This document shows, one piece after another, positions 6,045-14,826 of a stretch of 44,538 bases of DNA. The stretch's first letter is position 1. Each line of letters starts with the position of its first letter. Made by a program: the position numbers and the translations under genes. The notes under the pieces are model-generated. The model worked only from the letters and a program-made list of their open reading frames with translations, had not been told where the DNA came from and did no database searches. The DNA comes from Candidatus Aenigmatarchaeota archaeon (lineage in GTDB: Archaea > Aenigmatarchaeota > Aenigmatarchaeia > QMZP01). The DNA is taken from positions 1-44,538 of the forward strand of contig JACQII010000015.1 in NCBI GenBank assembly GCA_016198585.1. The letters run 5' to 3'.

Positions 6045-7670
6045 CTAGAAGATCGAGTCCAGGCTGAGCAGGATCTCGAGCGGCTGGTAGAGGTCGTCGT
6101 TGACGGCGATGAAGAGGCTGCTGGTCGTCGGGTCGGGCACGGTCGCCGGGACGGCAGCATAGCGGTCGCCCGCGGCCCACACTACCAGGGCCCGGATGAG
6201 GGCCTGGCCCTCGAGCGTCGCCTCAGCTCCGCCAGAGACCCAGGCGGTCCGGCCGGGCAGGTACTGGGTCCCGTAGAGGAGCGTGTGCTGGAAGGCAGCC
6301 GCAGGGACCCCGGTCCCTTGTTGGACGAGGAGCGGCGTCGAGGTCGTGTTGACCTTCTCTACCGGGTCAAGGAAGTTCGCGAACGCCACCGGACCGCCGA
6401 GTGCGACCGCGACCTCCTCAGCCCTGGACGACCCGCTGAGGTCGAGACCGACGAACCCCGGGCTGGAGACCGTGGCGTTGGTCGTGTTGGCGACCAGCCT
6501 GCCGTCGGCGAAGAGCTGGTGCTGGTCACCAGAGACGACGACGCGGTACCGGTTCGCGGCCGCTTCCTGCAGGTCGATGCCGAAGGCGGTCGCGGGGCTG
6601 GCGACGACCTCGTTAACCGTCCCGCCGCTGACCGCGGTCCAGGCGACCTCCTCGGGGAAGCCTGGGTGGTCGATGTCGCGCGAGCCGAACGCGGCGTACG
6701 TCGAGCCGCCGTCTGCGCGCCAGACCAGGGACTGGTTGCCCTCGCCGTCCGGGGAGGTGATCAGCGCGCTGAGGATCAGGTCGTCGAGGGCGAGCCCGGT
6801 GTAGTGCGCCCTCCCCTGGCCGGGAGCGGACTGCACGTAGGCCCCGCCACTGACAGCCCAGAACCCGGCGGTCGCGGTCCATCCCTGGGCCTGGCCGTCC
6901 TCGAAGTCCTCGTAGTAGACAGGCAGGCGGAAGAGGAAGTCGGTGATGCGCTGCGCGTCGGGCGTTGCCGGATCGGCGACGTCGATCCCCCCGGCAGCGG
7001 GCGTGGCGAGCGAGGCGACCATGCCGAAGAAGTCGCGCTCGATCTTGCCCTGCGGAGTCAGGAGGTCCAGGTCGGTCGCGTCGAGGTCGCGGACCTGGAT
7101 GATGCCCTTGCCAGCCTTCAGGTAGGCGACCAGTTCAGGGGTGTAATCGTAGGCCGGCCCGGGGCCCGCGGACGCCAGGTCGTCGTCGAATACCACGACC
7201 ACGTCGTAGGTTAGCGGGAGCGTCGGGCTGTCGAAGAGCGGGTTGACCGGGCTGGATGCCGTGGACGGTGGCTGCAGCTGCAGGACCGAGAAATTGACCT
7301 GCTCGCCGTTGAAGCGGAACGACTGCAGCATGTCCCGGACGAGGCTGAGCTGGTCGTTCGCGGGCGACGAGTCGCAGAGGCAGCCGACGATGATCGGCGA
7401 GGGGATCGCGTTCCGGACGTCGACGCTGTACAGGATGCTCGTGTTCGCGAGGAGGGCGTCAATCTCTGACCGGACCTGGCTGCCGTCGAGCCAGTTGACG
7501 TCCTTCGCGGAGAGGGTGAAGAGGATGTCGGTCCCCAGGAGGCTGAGCCGCGCCTGCTCGAAAGCCGACGTGATGGGAGGGATGGTGGAGAACTGGTAGA
7601 TGATGAGGAACGCCACCAGGGAGATCAGGATGATCTCCACGACGTGGATGAATCCTTTCCTGGCCTGCAT
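6045..7670 (-). CDS. Large pilin-like surface protein with sugar-binding-type beta-sandwich
   Basis: 541 residues. The N-terminus MQARKGFIHVVEIILISLVAF has a short basic tail followed directly by a hydrophobic helix with an early Glu, resembling a class III (pilin-type) signal. Residues about 155-200 (DVVVVFDDD ... LVAYLKAGKGIIQVRDL) look like a ThuA or glutamine-amidotransferase-like fold. Residues about 252-430 (YYEDFEDG ... LFADGRLV) look like a concanavalin/DUF1080-type jelly roll. It is probably held outside the membrane by the N-terminal helix. A TTTATTAAT box at about 7690-7698 supports ATG 7670. The exact function is unknown. Confidence 0.75.
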   Translation of the reverse strand: MQARKGFIHVVEIILISLVAFLIIYQFSTIPPITSAFEQARLSLLGTDILFTLSAKDVNWLDGSQVRSEIDALLANTSILYSVDVRNAIPSPIIVGCLCDSSPANDQLSLVRDMLQSFRFNGEQVNFSVLQLQPPSTASSPVNPLFDSPTLPLTYDVVVVFDDDLASAGPGPAYDYTPELVAYLKAGKGIIQVRDLDATDLDLLTPQGKIERDFFGMVASLATPAAGGIDVADPATPDAQRITDFLFRLPVYYEDFEDGQAQGWTATAGFWAVSGGAYVQSAPGQGRAHYTGLALDDLILSALITSPDGEGNQSLVWRADGGSTYAAFGSRDIDHPGFPEEVAWTAVSGGTVNEVVASPATAFGIDLQEAAANRYRVVVSGDQHQLFADGRLVANTTNATVSSPGFVGLDLSGSSRAEEVAVALGGPVAFANFLDPVEKVNTTSTPLLVQQGTGVPAAAFQHTLLYGTQYLPGRTAWVSGGAEATLEGQALIRALVVWAAGDRYAAVPATVPDPTTSSLFIAVNDDLYQPLEILLSLDSIF

Positions 7671-7722
7671 GGGGAGATGTTGGCGGGGGAATTAATAAAG
7701 AGCCGATCGCGGATGGGCAGCG

Positions 7723-9117
7723 TCATCGGGGACGCGATCCTGCAGGCAGCGGCAGGCGGATGCGGCGCTCGAGGTAGTCGTGCAGGAACCGCGCAAGTGC
7801 CGGGTCGGCCGCCTTCTGCACGAGCGCAGGCCCGGTAAGCAGCGAGAACCCCTTGGGGAGGGCCTGCGCCACCACGGGCGCGACGCCGAGTTCCAGGAGG
7901 TGCGGCCGGCGCAGGACGTGCCGGAGCGCGTCAGCAGCGAGCGGGAACTGCCTCGGGATTTCGGCAGTCCAGCGGTCGCCCTCGACCCACAGGCGGGCCG
8001 TGCGGTACTTCTGGAGGAACTGGCCGGCGTGCTTCTTGACTGCCACGGGCGGCCCGACCACCTTGCGGACCGCGGGCAGGCTCCAGGTCTCCATCTCGAA
8101 CAGGAGCAGGCAGTCCCGGGGACTGGCGAACACTTCCTGGCCCATCACCAGGAACTCCTTCTCCCGCAGGATGTTCGCGAGCCTTGCGGCCGTCCGGCGC
8201 AGCTGCGGGTAGAGGACGTCGTCGATCTCCTTCGGCCGCGCGAACCGGACACCGAGCATCGCCGTTCCCCGGGTTGCCAGGCGGCGGCCCAGCCCTGCGT
8301 GGTCTGCCCGGAACGGCGGCGGGAAGAAGAACGACCGCCGCGGGGCTTTCAGGAACTGGCGGCAGAGGTCGCTGAACCGGACGAAGTTCACCAGGGAGAG
8401 GACGGCAGCCACGTTCCGCTTCGGGTCGACCGGATCGATCACCACCAGCGGCTGGCCGGGGAACGCTGCTTTGGCGTGGTTGGCAAGGTCGACGACCGTC
8501 CCGGGCTCCCACGCTGCTGCTGCGCGGAGCAGGGCGGTGAAGCTGCGATAGTTCACCATGAGCAGCTCGCAGAGGTAACCAGAGAAGCCGAGCGTGGCCG
8601 TATCGGAGCCGTAGAGGCCGTTGGCTTTCAGGAACTGCTTCAGGAGCCGGACCTGGGGCGCGAGAGTCGGTGGGAAGTGCTCGGCGAGATAGCGGTTGTG
8701 GAACGGCGTGCGGTCGACAGCCGACTTCAGGTGGGCGGGGTCGGCGATCTTGTAGGCCGGGACGATGTCGATGAGGAAACCCCGGTAGGACGCCCGCGTG
8801 TACGGATGCTCGGCGTAGGCGATAGTCCAGGAACCGCCGAGCCGGCGGGCGACGCCTGCGCCGAACGCCAGGCCCTTCTTCTCGAGGGTCTCCCGGGACG
8901 TTGACTCGGGGAAGAGGAGGAAGATGTCAAACTCCTTCTTGTCAGTCATCCAGGTGCCGCGAGTGTACGACCCGGCGACGGTGTAGTCCAGGCCACCAGT
9001 CACGGCCTCGACGGCCTGTACGACCTCGGCCAGGGTCTCCCGGATCTCCCGCTCCTCGCGCGGGGTGGGGGTGACCTTCTTGAGGACTGACGGGAGCAGC
9101 GCATCCAGGGCGGACAT
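7723..9117 (-). CDS. cca: CCA-adding tRNA nucleotidyltransferase, archaeal class I
   Basis: 464 residues, the normal size. It adds or repairs the 3' CCA of tRNA without a template. The catalytic head shows GSYTRGTW (49-56), the metal-binding pair Glu62/Asp64 in KEFDIF and the third carboxylate Asp116 in FLIDIVPAY. Later blocks (PQVRLLKQFLKANGLYGSD, FSGYLCELL, DPVDPKRNVAAVLS) are characteristic of the archaeal enzyme. ATG 9117 (MSALDALLP) is preferred over an upstream in-frame start at 9144 because CTATTTGAG at about 9141-9149 would be its TATA element. Confidence 0.95.
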   Translation of the reverse strand: MSALDALLPSVLKKVTPTPREEREIRETLAEVVQAVEAVTGGLDYTVAGSYTRGTWMTDKKEFDIFLLFPESTSRETLEKKGLAFGAGVARRLGGSWTIAYAEHPYTRASYRGFLIDIVPAYKIADPAHLKSAVDRTPFHNRYLAEHFPPTLAPQVRLLKQFLKANGLYGSDTATLGFSGYLCELLMVNYRSFTALLRAAAAWEPGTVVDLANHAKAAFPGQPLVVIDPVDPKRNVAAVLSLVNFVRFSDLCRQFLKAPRRSFFFPPPFRADHAGLGRRLATRGTAMLGVRFARPKEIDDVLYPQLRRTAARLANILREKEFLVMGQEVFASPRDCLLLFEMETWSLPAVRKVVGPPVAVKKHAGQFLQKYRTARLWVEGDRWTAEIPRQFPLAADALRHVLRRPHLLELGVAPVVAQALPKGFSLLTGPALVQKAADPALARFLHDYLERRIRLPLPAGSRPR

Positions 9118-9177
9118 GGTTATTATTACAGGGAGCCCGCTCAAATAGCCCAGCGCAGCCGGAAGGCCGTCACGAGA

Positions 9178-10530
9178 TCACGGGTTGCGAGCGTCAAGAC
9201 CGTCCTGCAGGTAGCGGCGGACCAGGGAGACCTTCTCCCGCGCCGCGTCCGTGTCCGGCTCGCCGCCGAGGACCGCGAAGCGGAAGGCTTCCGCAAGATC
9301 CTCTCCCTCGGAGATGGCGTTCTGTGCCTGACGTGCCTCCTGAAGGGCGTTCTGGACAAGCGGGTGTCCGGGAAGCTCGCTCAGATTGACATACCGGAGC
9401 TCCAGACTTCCAAGGGTCTCGACCCCCAGCCGGATCTCCTCATCGAGCCGGGAGATGTCATCCTGTATCGTCGCTCGTGTCGCGATCCGACGGCCTTCCT
9501 TGTCCGGATCAGAGAGCGGATCATCCGTCACCTCCAGCAAGTCGAGGTACTTCCCCCGCCAGTCCTGGGCAGACGCGACATTCTCCCGCGCATCCTGCAC
9601 CCGATGCTCGGCATCCTCGAGTATGGATGGGTAGCATTCCGTGAGCCAGGTTTCAAAGGGGGAGAGGCCCCGTGCGAACTCCGCCCGACCTTTCGCGTAC
9701 CTGGTGAGGTAATGAGCAGGATCAGCATTCAATGCGGCGAAACGTTCGACGATGCCGGACATACGATCGGGATCCTCCCCGTTGAGGATGTGGCCGAACT
9801 CATGAGCAACCACGCCAAGGGGGTCCTTTTCACGCGCGCCGGTCCAATAGATCACATCCCACCCGTCCGGAGGAGCCGGGGTCGCTCTCCTGAGATACTC
9901 GAGGATGCCCTGAACCGTTATCTCGCCTGCCGTCCAGCGTGCGTGGTAGGCTGCTGCGCGCCAGTAATCCCCTTCGGCTACCTCGGCCGGCTGGGTGGCA
10001 TCTACAACGTCGCACGTCAGTTTCCCGTAGTTCTGGAGCGCCCGCCCCAGATCGGGGACATTTGACTCAGTCATGCCGAAAAAAGGGTTGACGCGGGATC
10101 GCAGGTCAAAGAGACGCATAGCCCTGTCGGCGGCGAGCGCAGAGGCTTCGAGAGACTCGAGGGACGACGTTCCTATTCCCTCGAGGTGGGCAAGGATGGC
10201 GTCGTATTCTGCAAGTTCCTCCGGGGTGGGGTGGTATGACTCAACCTTCACGAGAACGGGCTCCAGCCTCTCGAAGGCCGCGGGCTGGATCGCGCGGTAG
10301 CGCGCGACGACGTCCTCCACGACACGTACGTCCTCGGGCGAAAACCCGACCAAGAGCATACCGCTGCCCGTGTCCTGCCGGACGCGCGCGAGCGCGTCTT
10401 CGTAGGTCTGGACCGCCTCGGGCGACGGACCGAGGTAGACGTGCCCGTCTCCGAGGTCGCGCGTCCCGTAGGTTTCCAGGGCAGGGCCGCATCCGAGGGC
10501 GGCGAGGGCGAGGATTGCTGGCTTCAACAT
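9178..10530 (-). CDS. Lipoprotein with HExxH zinc metallopeptidase motif
   Basis: 450 residues from the ATG at 10530. The leader MLKPAILALAALGC ends in a lipobox-like ALGC (Cys14), so the protein is probably secreted and lipid-anchored. A zinc motif HEFGH is at 243-247 in VVAHEFGHILNGEDPDRM, with several candidate third-ligand acidic residues downstream. The rest is charged and helical, with a long likely coiled-coil C-terminus (about 310-400). I cannot assign a peptidase family. A TATA box (10560-10568) and a palindrome overlapping the predicted start site mark it as likely regulated. Confidence 0.7.
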   Translation of the reverse strand: MLKPAILALAALGCGPALETYGTRDLGDGHVYLGPSPEAVQTYEDALARVRQDTGSGMLLVGFSPEDVRVVEDVVARYRAIQPAAFERLEPVLVKVESYHPTPEELAEYDAILAHLEGIGTSSLESLEASALAADRAMRLFDLRSRVNPFFGMTESNVPDLGRALQNYGKLTCDVVDATQPAEVAEGDYWRAAAYHARWTAGEITVQGILEYLRRATPAPPDGWDVIYWTGAREKDPLGVVAHEFGHILNGEDPDRMSGIVERFAALNADPAHYLTRYAKGRAEFARGLSPFETWLTECYPSILEDAEHRVQDARENVASAQDWRGKYLDLLEVTDDPLSDPDKEGRRIATRATIQDDISRLDEEIRLGVETLGSLELRYVNLSELPGHPLVQNALQEARQAQNAISEGEDLAEAFRFAVLGGEPDTDAAREKVSLVRRYLQDGLDARNP

Positions 10531-10532
10531 AG

Positions 10533-10553
10533 TGTCACCGTAAACTGGTGACA
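10533..10553 (-). promoter_or_regulatory. Operator-like inverted repeat at the metalloprotease start site
   Basis: TGTCACC and GGTGACA form a perfect 7-base inverted repeat separated by 7 bases (total 21). The CTTTTTAAG TATA box of the gene lies at 10560-10568, so transcription should start near 10538, inside the palindrome, three to eight bases before the ATG. A dimeric repressor bound here would block the start site; this is inferred from position. Confidence 0.5.
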
Positions 10554-10627
10554 TACTGGCTTAAAAAGCTTCCACCCGCATCCTGCGCTTCCCGGGCCTT
10601 TAAGCCACCCGCAGCTAAAGAAGAGGT

Positions 10628-11410
10628 ATGGTGCTCGACCGGATCATCGGCCAGGACCTGCTCACGACCAAGCCCGACGTGGGGCTGTTCCTGGGGTTTG
10701 TCTTCACCCTGATCGGCTTTGCCACCAGCTACCTGATCTTCGTCTCCGGCATGAGCATCGCCATGATCGGCTTCTCCTCGCTGCTGATGCTGCCGTACAT
10801 CATCAAGATCATGAAGCCTGAATCTTCCCAGTACGCACCCGTCTTCTCCCGGAAGAACCCTTCCCTGGAGTTTTTCGCCTTCCTCTTCCTGGGCATGGCC
10901 CTGGCCTACACCATCCTCTTCGGCATCCTCAGCCCGGGGATACGCGACCTCGCCTTCGACAACCAGCTGGACGTCATCGCCGGGCGTGCGGCCGCGACAG
11001 CAGGCAGCTTCATCGACACCGGTTTCTTCATGAGCATCTTCTCGAACAACATCCTGATCGTCGCCATCGCCGTGATCCTCTCGTACTTCTACGGCGCGGG
11101 CGCGATCTTCGTGCTGAACTACAACGCGTCCATCGCCGGGATCGTCTACGGCTCGTGGATCAGCGCGCTGCTCTGGCCGGCCGGGCCGCTCGCGCCGTTC
11201 GCGAGCACCAACATCATGCTCTTCCTCCCCCACACCATCCTGGAGATCCTTGGCTACCTCCTGGCCTCGGTGGCGGGCATCATCCTCTCGAAGCCACTGA
11301 CGCGGCGGAACAGCCGGCCGATCGAGCGGGACGTGGCCATCCTCGTCGCCGCCTCGGGAGGCCTCATCCTGGTGGGCGCGCTGGTCGAAGTCATCGTGCC
11401 GTTCCTCTGA
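10628..11410 (+). CDS. SpoIIM (DUF95) family membrane protein
   Basis: 260 residues with about six membrane helices. The diagnostic block is FFMSIFSNNILIVAIAVI followed by the GAGAIFVLNYNASIAGIVYG region and then HTILEILGYLLASVAGIIL, where SpoIIM-family proteins share an SNN helix, a glycine-rich turn and a conserved His-Glu. In archaea the family's role is unknown; it is a polytopic inner-membrane protein. A CTTTAAG box at 10598-10604 is 27 bases upstream, and AAGAGGT precedes the ATG. Divergent from the metalloprotease lipoprotein. Confidence 0.85.
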   Translation: MVLDRIIGQDLLTTKPDVGLFLGFVFTLIGFATSYLIFVSGMSIAMIGFSSLLMLPYIIKIMKPESSQYAPVFSRKNPSLEFFAFLFLGMALAYTILFGILSPGIRDLAFDNQLDVIAGRAAATAGSFIDTGFFMSIFSNNILIVAIAVILSYFYGAGAIFVLNYNASIAGIVYGSWISALLWPAGPLAPFASTNIMLFLPHTILEILGYLLASVAGIILSKPLTRRNSRPIERDVAILVAASGGLILVGALVEVIVPFL

Positions 11411-11459
11411 CCTCGGGTGGCTGGGGCAAGGATTTAATGCCGCCCCGCCAAGTAAGGGT

Positions 11460-12278
11460 ATGATCGGGCGGCGCGGCCTCTACTTCAGCAGGTTCTTCCC
11501 GGGCGGCAGAGTGACGGCCATCGCCTCGCGCACGGTCCCGATCTGCGCGGCCGGCTCGCCCCTGGCGACGGCGATCCCGCACCTGCTCACCGGCTACCGC
11601 GCGCTGCCCGTGGTGGAGAAGGGCCGGCTGGCCGGGATGGTCTCGGCGACGGATGTGCTGAGCTACCTCGGCGCCGGGGAGAAGCACCGGGCGTTCGTGG
11701 CGGACCGGCCGCTGGAGGCGCCGGTCCGGGCCGTCATGGAGCCTGCGACTGCGATCGACGCCGCGGCGAGCCTGCGGCAGGCCTTTTCCGTCTTCAAGAC
11801 CCACCGCCGGGGTTCGCATCCGGTGGTCGCGCGCGGCCGGGTGGTTGGGATGGTGGCGGATCGGGACTTCCTCCGGGGCCTGCGCGGCACGGTGGGCGTC
11901 CGGGTCGAGGAGATCATGACCCCGCGGCCGGCCCACGTGAAGGAATCGATGCCGATCGCGGATGTGGCGAACGTCATGGTCCGGGCGGGCTACCGCCGCC
12001 TGCCGGTGACCAAGGGCGGCATCGTCACCGGCATCGTCGTGCCGTCGGACCTGCTGTCCCACCTCGTCGCAGGCGAGCGCTTCCCGCTCCACCTGGAAAC
12101 AGCACCGATCGCGAAGGTGATGGTGCGCGAGGTCCGGACCATCCGTCCGGGGGTTGACGTTGTTGAGGCGGTGAACGCCATGCTCCGCTACCGGGTCGGC
12201 GGGTTGCCGGTGACAGAGGACCACGAGCTTCTGGGCATCATCACCGGGAGCGACGTCGTCCAGGCCATGATCGCCTGA
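11460..12278 (+). CDS. Four-CBS-domain protein
   Basis: 272 residues made almost wholly of four CBS motifs (about 18-72, 85-140, 148-205, 213-272), thus two Bateman modules. Repeat signatures include RALPVVEKGRLAGMVSATDVL, HPVVARGRVVGMVADRDFL, RRLPVTKGGIVTGIVVPSDLL and GGLPVTEDHELLGIITGSDVV, each with the terminal G(I/M)V..xD used to bind adenosine nucleotides. No attached enzyme domain, so it is a stand-alone nucleotide or metabolite sensor. The TATA-like GATTTAATG lies about 27 bases before the ATG. Partner not evident from context. Confidence 0.9.
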   Translation: MIGRRGLYFSRFFPGGRVTAIASRTVPICAAGSPLATAIPHLLTGYRALPVVEKGRLAGMVSATDVLSYLGAGEKHRAFVADRPLEAPVRAVMEPATAIDAAASLRQAFSVFKTHRRGSHPVVARGRVVGMVADRDFLRGLRGTVGVRVEEIMTPRPAHVKESMPIADVANVMVRAGYRRLPVTKGGIVTGIVVPSDLLSHLVAGERFPLHLETAPIAKVMVREVRTIRPGVDVVEAVNAMLRYRVGGLPVTEDHELLGIITGSDVVQAMIA

Positions 12279-12374
12279 CCTCCGATGGCGGCGCGTGTTG
12301 CCACTTTTCGCTCGTGATAAGATTTATATACCCAAAGGCTATACATCGCTTGTGGAGGCCCTATCAAGCCCGCT

Positions 12375-12872
12375 ATGCCCGACCTGCTGCAGACCTTTGA
12401 CGAACTGAAAGACAAGGTCATCATCGTCGAGGGCAAGCACGACGAACAGGCGCTGCGGTCCTTTGGCGTTGACCACATCATCCCGATCAACAGCAGGCCC
12501 CTCGTTACTGTTGTGCAGGGGATCGCGGACGGGAAGGAAGTCGTCATCCTGACGGACTTCGACAAGCAGGGACGCAAGCTGCACGCGCGGCTGATGTCCC
12601 TGCTCCAGAAGCACCGCATACGGACGAATCGGAGGTTACGACACATGGTCAAGGAGTACGGACGGACGCGCATCGAGGATTTCAATAGGCTCGCGGCCAT
12701 CGAGGGCTTTGACGCCCCCACAATATACAAAAGAGGTGATAGTCATGGCGAAACTCGCGCCCACGTCAATCAAATACGTCATCAAGGCGAGAATCAGCGC
12801 AAAAGGGGTTATCGAAAAACCCGACGTTATTGGGGCAGTGTTCGGGCAGACGGAAGGCCTGCTCGGGACTGA
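12375..12872 (+). CDS. Small Toprim-domain protein, overlapping dnaG
   Basis: The first ~110 residues are a compact Toprim domain: VIIVEGKHDE (catalytic Glu), VVQGIADGK and VILTDFDKQG (Asp-x-Asp), like the archaeal RNase M5/primase-type Toprim proteins often found beside dnaG. They act on nucleic acid phosphodiesters with Mg2+. The open frame continues to 12872, so its last ~43 residues (basic, low complexity) overlap dnaG by 128 bases in another frame. In the third frame TGATAG stops sit at 12737-12742, directly before dnaG, so the natural gene end may be there and the tail may result from a frameshift after about codon 115. A TTTATATA box lies at about 12322-12329. Confidence 0.75.
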   Translation: MPDLLQTFDELKDKVIIVEGKHDEQALRSFGVDHIIPINSRPLVTVVQGIADGKEVVILTDFDKQGRKLHARLMSLLQKHRIRTNRRLRHMVKEYGRTRIEDFNRLAAIEGFDAPTIYKRGDSHGETRAHVNQIRHQGENQRKRGYRKTRRYWGSVRADGRPARD

Positions 12873-13944
12873 CCTGAACCTGCGGGAGCTGCAGGAATCC
12901 GGAAAGATCGGACGGATCGAGGTCAAGATCTCCTCGACCGACGGCAACACCGAAGGAGAAGTCATCATCCCGTCGGCCCTGGACGCTTCTGAGACCGCCC
13001 TCATCGCCGCCACGCTGGAGACCATCGAGCGTGTCGGGCCGTGCGCGGCCAAGATCATGCTCGAGAAGGTCGAGGATGTCCGGTCCGAGAAGCGGAAGTA
13101 CGTGATCGACAAGGCCAAGGAGATCCTCCAGACCATGATGACCGAAGGCGAGTCATCGGTCTCGGACGTGACCGAGGAGATCAAGGAATCAGTCCGGACC
13201 TCGGAGATCACGTCGTACAAGGGCTCGCCTGCCGGGCCGGAGATGGAAGAGTCCGAGGAGATCATCGTGGTCGAGGGCCGCGCAGACATCCTCAACCTCC
13301 TCCGCTACGGCATCCGGAACACCGTTGCTGTTGAAGGGACCTCGGTCCCTCCCGCGGTGGCAGACCTGACGAAGGAGAAGACCACCACGGTCTTCGTCGA
13401 TGGCGACCGCGGCGGGCAGCTCATCATCAAGGAGCTGCTCCAGACCGCGCAGGTCGACTTCATCGCGACCGCGCCGCCCGGCAAGGAGGTGGAAGAGCTC
13501 TCGAAGAAGGAGGTGTTCACCGCCCTGCGGAACCGCGTGGAAGCGAAGCAGTACAAGTCGCCGCCGCGCGAGCAGCGGCGCGAGCACCAGCGGGGCTTCG
13601 ACCGGCCTGACCGGGGGGACCGAATGGAGCGACCCAAGCACCGCCCGCTGCAGCTCTCGCCCGAGGAGCGGGAGTTCTTCCGCACGACCCTGGAAGACCT
13701 CGTGGGAACGAGGGCGGCGTGCGTGTTCGGCGAGCACAACGAGCTCCTGGGGAAAGTCCCGGTCTCCGAACTCCACAGCACCCTCAAGACCGTCGAGAAC
13801 CCGCACACCATCATCTTCGACGGCCGGGTCGATTTCCGCCTGAACGCCCTCGCGCGGAAGCGCGGGGTGAAGTTCCTGGTGGGCATGGAGAAGGAGGAGT
13901 TCTCCTCGCCCATCGCGATCGTGACCCGGGCCGACCTCCAGTGA
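12745..13944 (+). CDS. dnaG: Archaeal DnaG-type primase
   Basis: 399 residues. N-terminal archaeal DnaG domain (about 1-120: SIKYVIKARISAKGVIEKPDVIGAVFGQTEGLLG is conserved), then a Toprim domain (about 165-270) with IIVVEGRAD (Glu) and TVFVDGDRGG (Asp-x-Asp), then a charged Arg-rich linker (about 275-305) and a C-terminal domain. Archaeal DnaG is associated with both priming and the exosome. ATG 12745 is preceded by GAGGTGAT (12733-12740), a good ribosome site, and starts MAKLAPTSIKYV as in relatives; the in-frame start at 12709 has no such support. Translated with the Toprim gene upstream. Confidence 0.95.
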   Translation: MAKLAPTSIKYVIKARISAKGVIEKPDVIGAVFGQTEGLLGTDLNLRELQESGKIGRIEVKISSTDGNTEGEVIIPSALDASETALIAATLETIERVGPCAAKIMLEKVEDVRSEKRKYVIDKAKEILQTMMTEGESSVSDVTEEIKESVRTSEITSYKGSPAGPEMEESEEIIVVEGRADILNLLRYGIRNTVAVEGTSVPPAVADLTKEKTTTVFVDGDRGGQLIIKELLQTAQVDFIATAPPGKEVEELSKKEVFTALRNRVEAKQYKSPPREQRREHQRGFDRPDRGDRMERPKHRPLQLSPEEREFFRTTLEDLVGTRAACVFGEHNELLGKVPVSELHSTLKTVENPHTIIFDGRVDFRLNALARKRGVKFLVGMEKEEFSSPIAIVTRADLQ

Positions 13945-14074
13945 CACCGTCTCCAGGCACGGCGTGAGCGCTCTCGCAGGGACTGGACCGTCGATTGCCT
14001 TACTTGTTGCGGATTGTCGTAGGGGGAGGGAAAGCTTTAAAATGGTTGCACGCCCAAGGGTGTGGAGTGAGCAC

Positions 14075-14470
14075 ATGAGTGAGGGTATGAGACACGCAAC
14101 GATTTATGAAGCGCTGGCGCAGCGAGAAGGCGGTTCCAACGAGCCGGTTGTCGCCCTTTTCCGGACTCCGGAAGGCTACCACGCGGGCGCTCCCGGCAAC
14201 TATCCCACGAACCAACCCATCGCCGTCGTCGGCATGGACCGCGAGGCGGCCTACCGGATGGCCCACAAACTCGCCGGAGAACGAGGCTCACCGGTCGTGT
14301 TCCGCGGGCGGCTGCACCACGAGGGCAGGTTGGTCACCCTCACCGACCTGGGGATGCCGGGCGACTTCTGGGTCGGCGACGTGAGCGGGGTGGCTTCGTA
14401 CCTCCAAGGGACCTCCACTGAGGAGACCTTGGTCGTCGACCATGCGATCCACTTCGGACGTCGTAAGTGA
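14075..14470 (+). CDS. Unknown soluble protein, 131 residues
   Basis: Starts MSEGMRHATIYEALAQ. It has two halves: residues about 20-75 with VVALFRTPEGYH and PIAVVGMDREAAYRMAHKL, and residues about 80-130 with SPVVFRGRLHHEGRLVTL and ETLVVDHAIHF. No cysteine, no membrane helix, alternating hydrophobic strands. I recognise no family. ATG 14075 is chosen because CTTTAAAA (14035-14042) puts the start site near 14064, and GGAGTGAG at about 14064-14071 serves as ribosome site. An upstream in-frame start at 13964 precedes the TATA box and is unlikely. Confidence 0.7.
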   Translation: MSEGMRHATIYEALAQREGGSNEPVVALFRTPEGYHAGAPGNYPTNQPIAVVGMDREAAYRMAHKLAGERGSPVVFRGRLHHEGRLVTLTDLGMPGDFWVGDVSGVASYLQGTSTEETLVVDHAIHFGRRK

Positions 14471-14504
14471 TTGCGCTTTTTTGCGGGAAGAAGGGACCGG
14501 CAGA

Positions 14505-14699
14505 TTAGCGCCTGAAGACGCCGAGGCGCTGGGTCATGTCCACGTGGGTAAGGAAGATGCTGCGGCAGCAGTAGCGCTCCAGTCCGAGCCGGTCGAGGCT
14601 GTTCTTCTTGTTCTTGCCTGCCTTCACGTCGCGCTGGTATTCCTCCCAGAGGTGGCCGATGGGTTTCCCGCACGTGAAGCAGCGGATGGGCACGAGCAT
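14505..14699 (-). CDS. rpoN: RNA polymerase subunit N (Rpb10)
   Basis: 64 residues. MLVPIRCFTCGKPIGHLW with CFTC and the later YCCR gives the CX2C...CC zinc site of Rpo10, and the LDRLGLERYCCR stretch is nearly invariant. It docks with the Rpo3/Rpo11 assembly platform. Start at 14699 follows the family norm; an ATG two codons earlier (14705) is also possible. A TATTTAAAC box at about 14722-14730 gives a leaderless transcript. Often clustered with ribosomal genes in other archaea, here it stands alone. Confidence 0.96.
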   Translation of the reverse strand: MLVPIRCFTCGKPIGHLWEEYQRDVKAGKNKKNSLDRLGLERYCCRSIFLTHVDMTQRLGVFRR

Positions 14700-14826
14700 G
14701 GTCATAGTTCGCGCATGGGGTTTAAATACGTTGCCAACAGGCGGCTCCTCTCGCCCACCCCATGGTTTCTACCGCGCACAAGCCGATACACGACTATAAA
14801 TAGAAAGTGACGTAAAGAATACGATA

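Noticed and set aside
5093-6067. 324-codon plus-strand open frame
   Set aside because: Antisense to the KH protein and aIF1A, both unmistakable.
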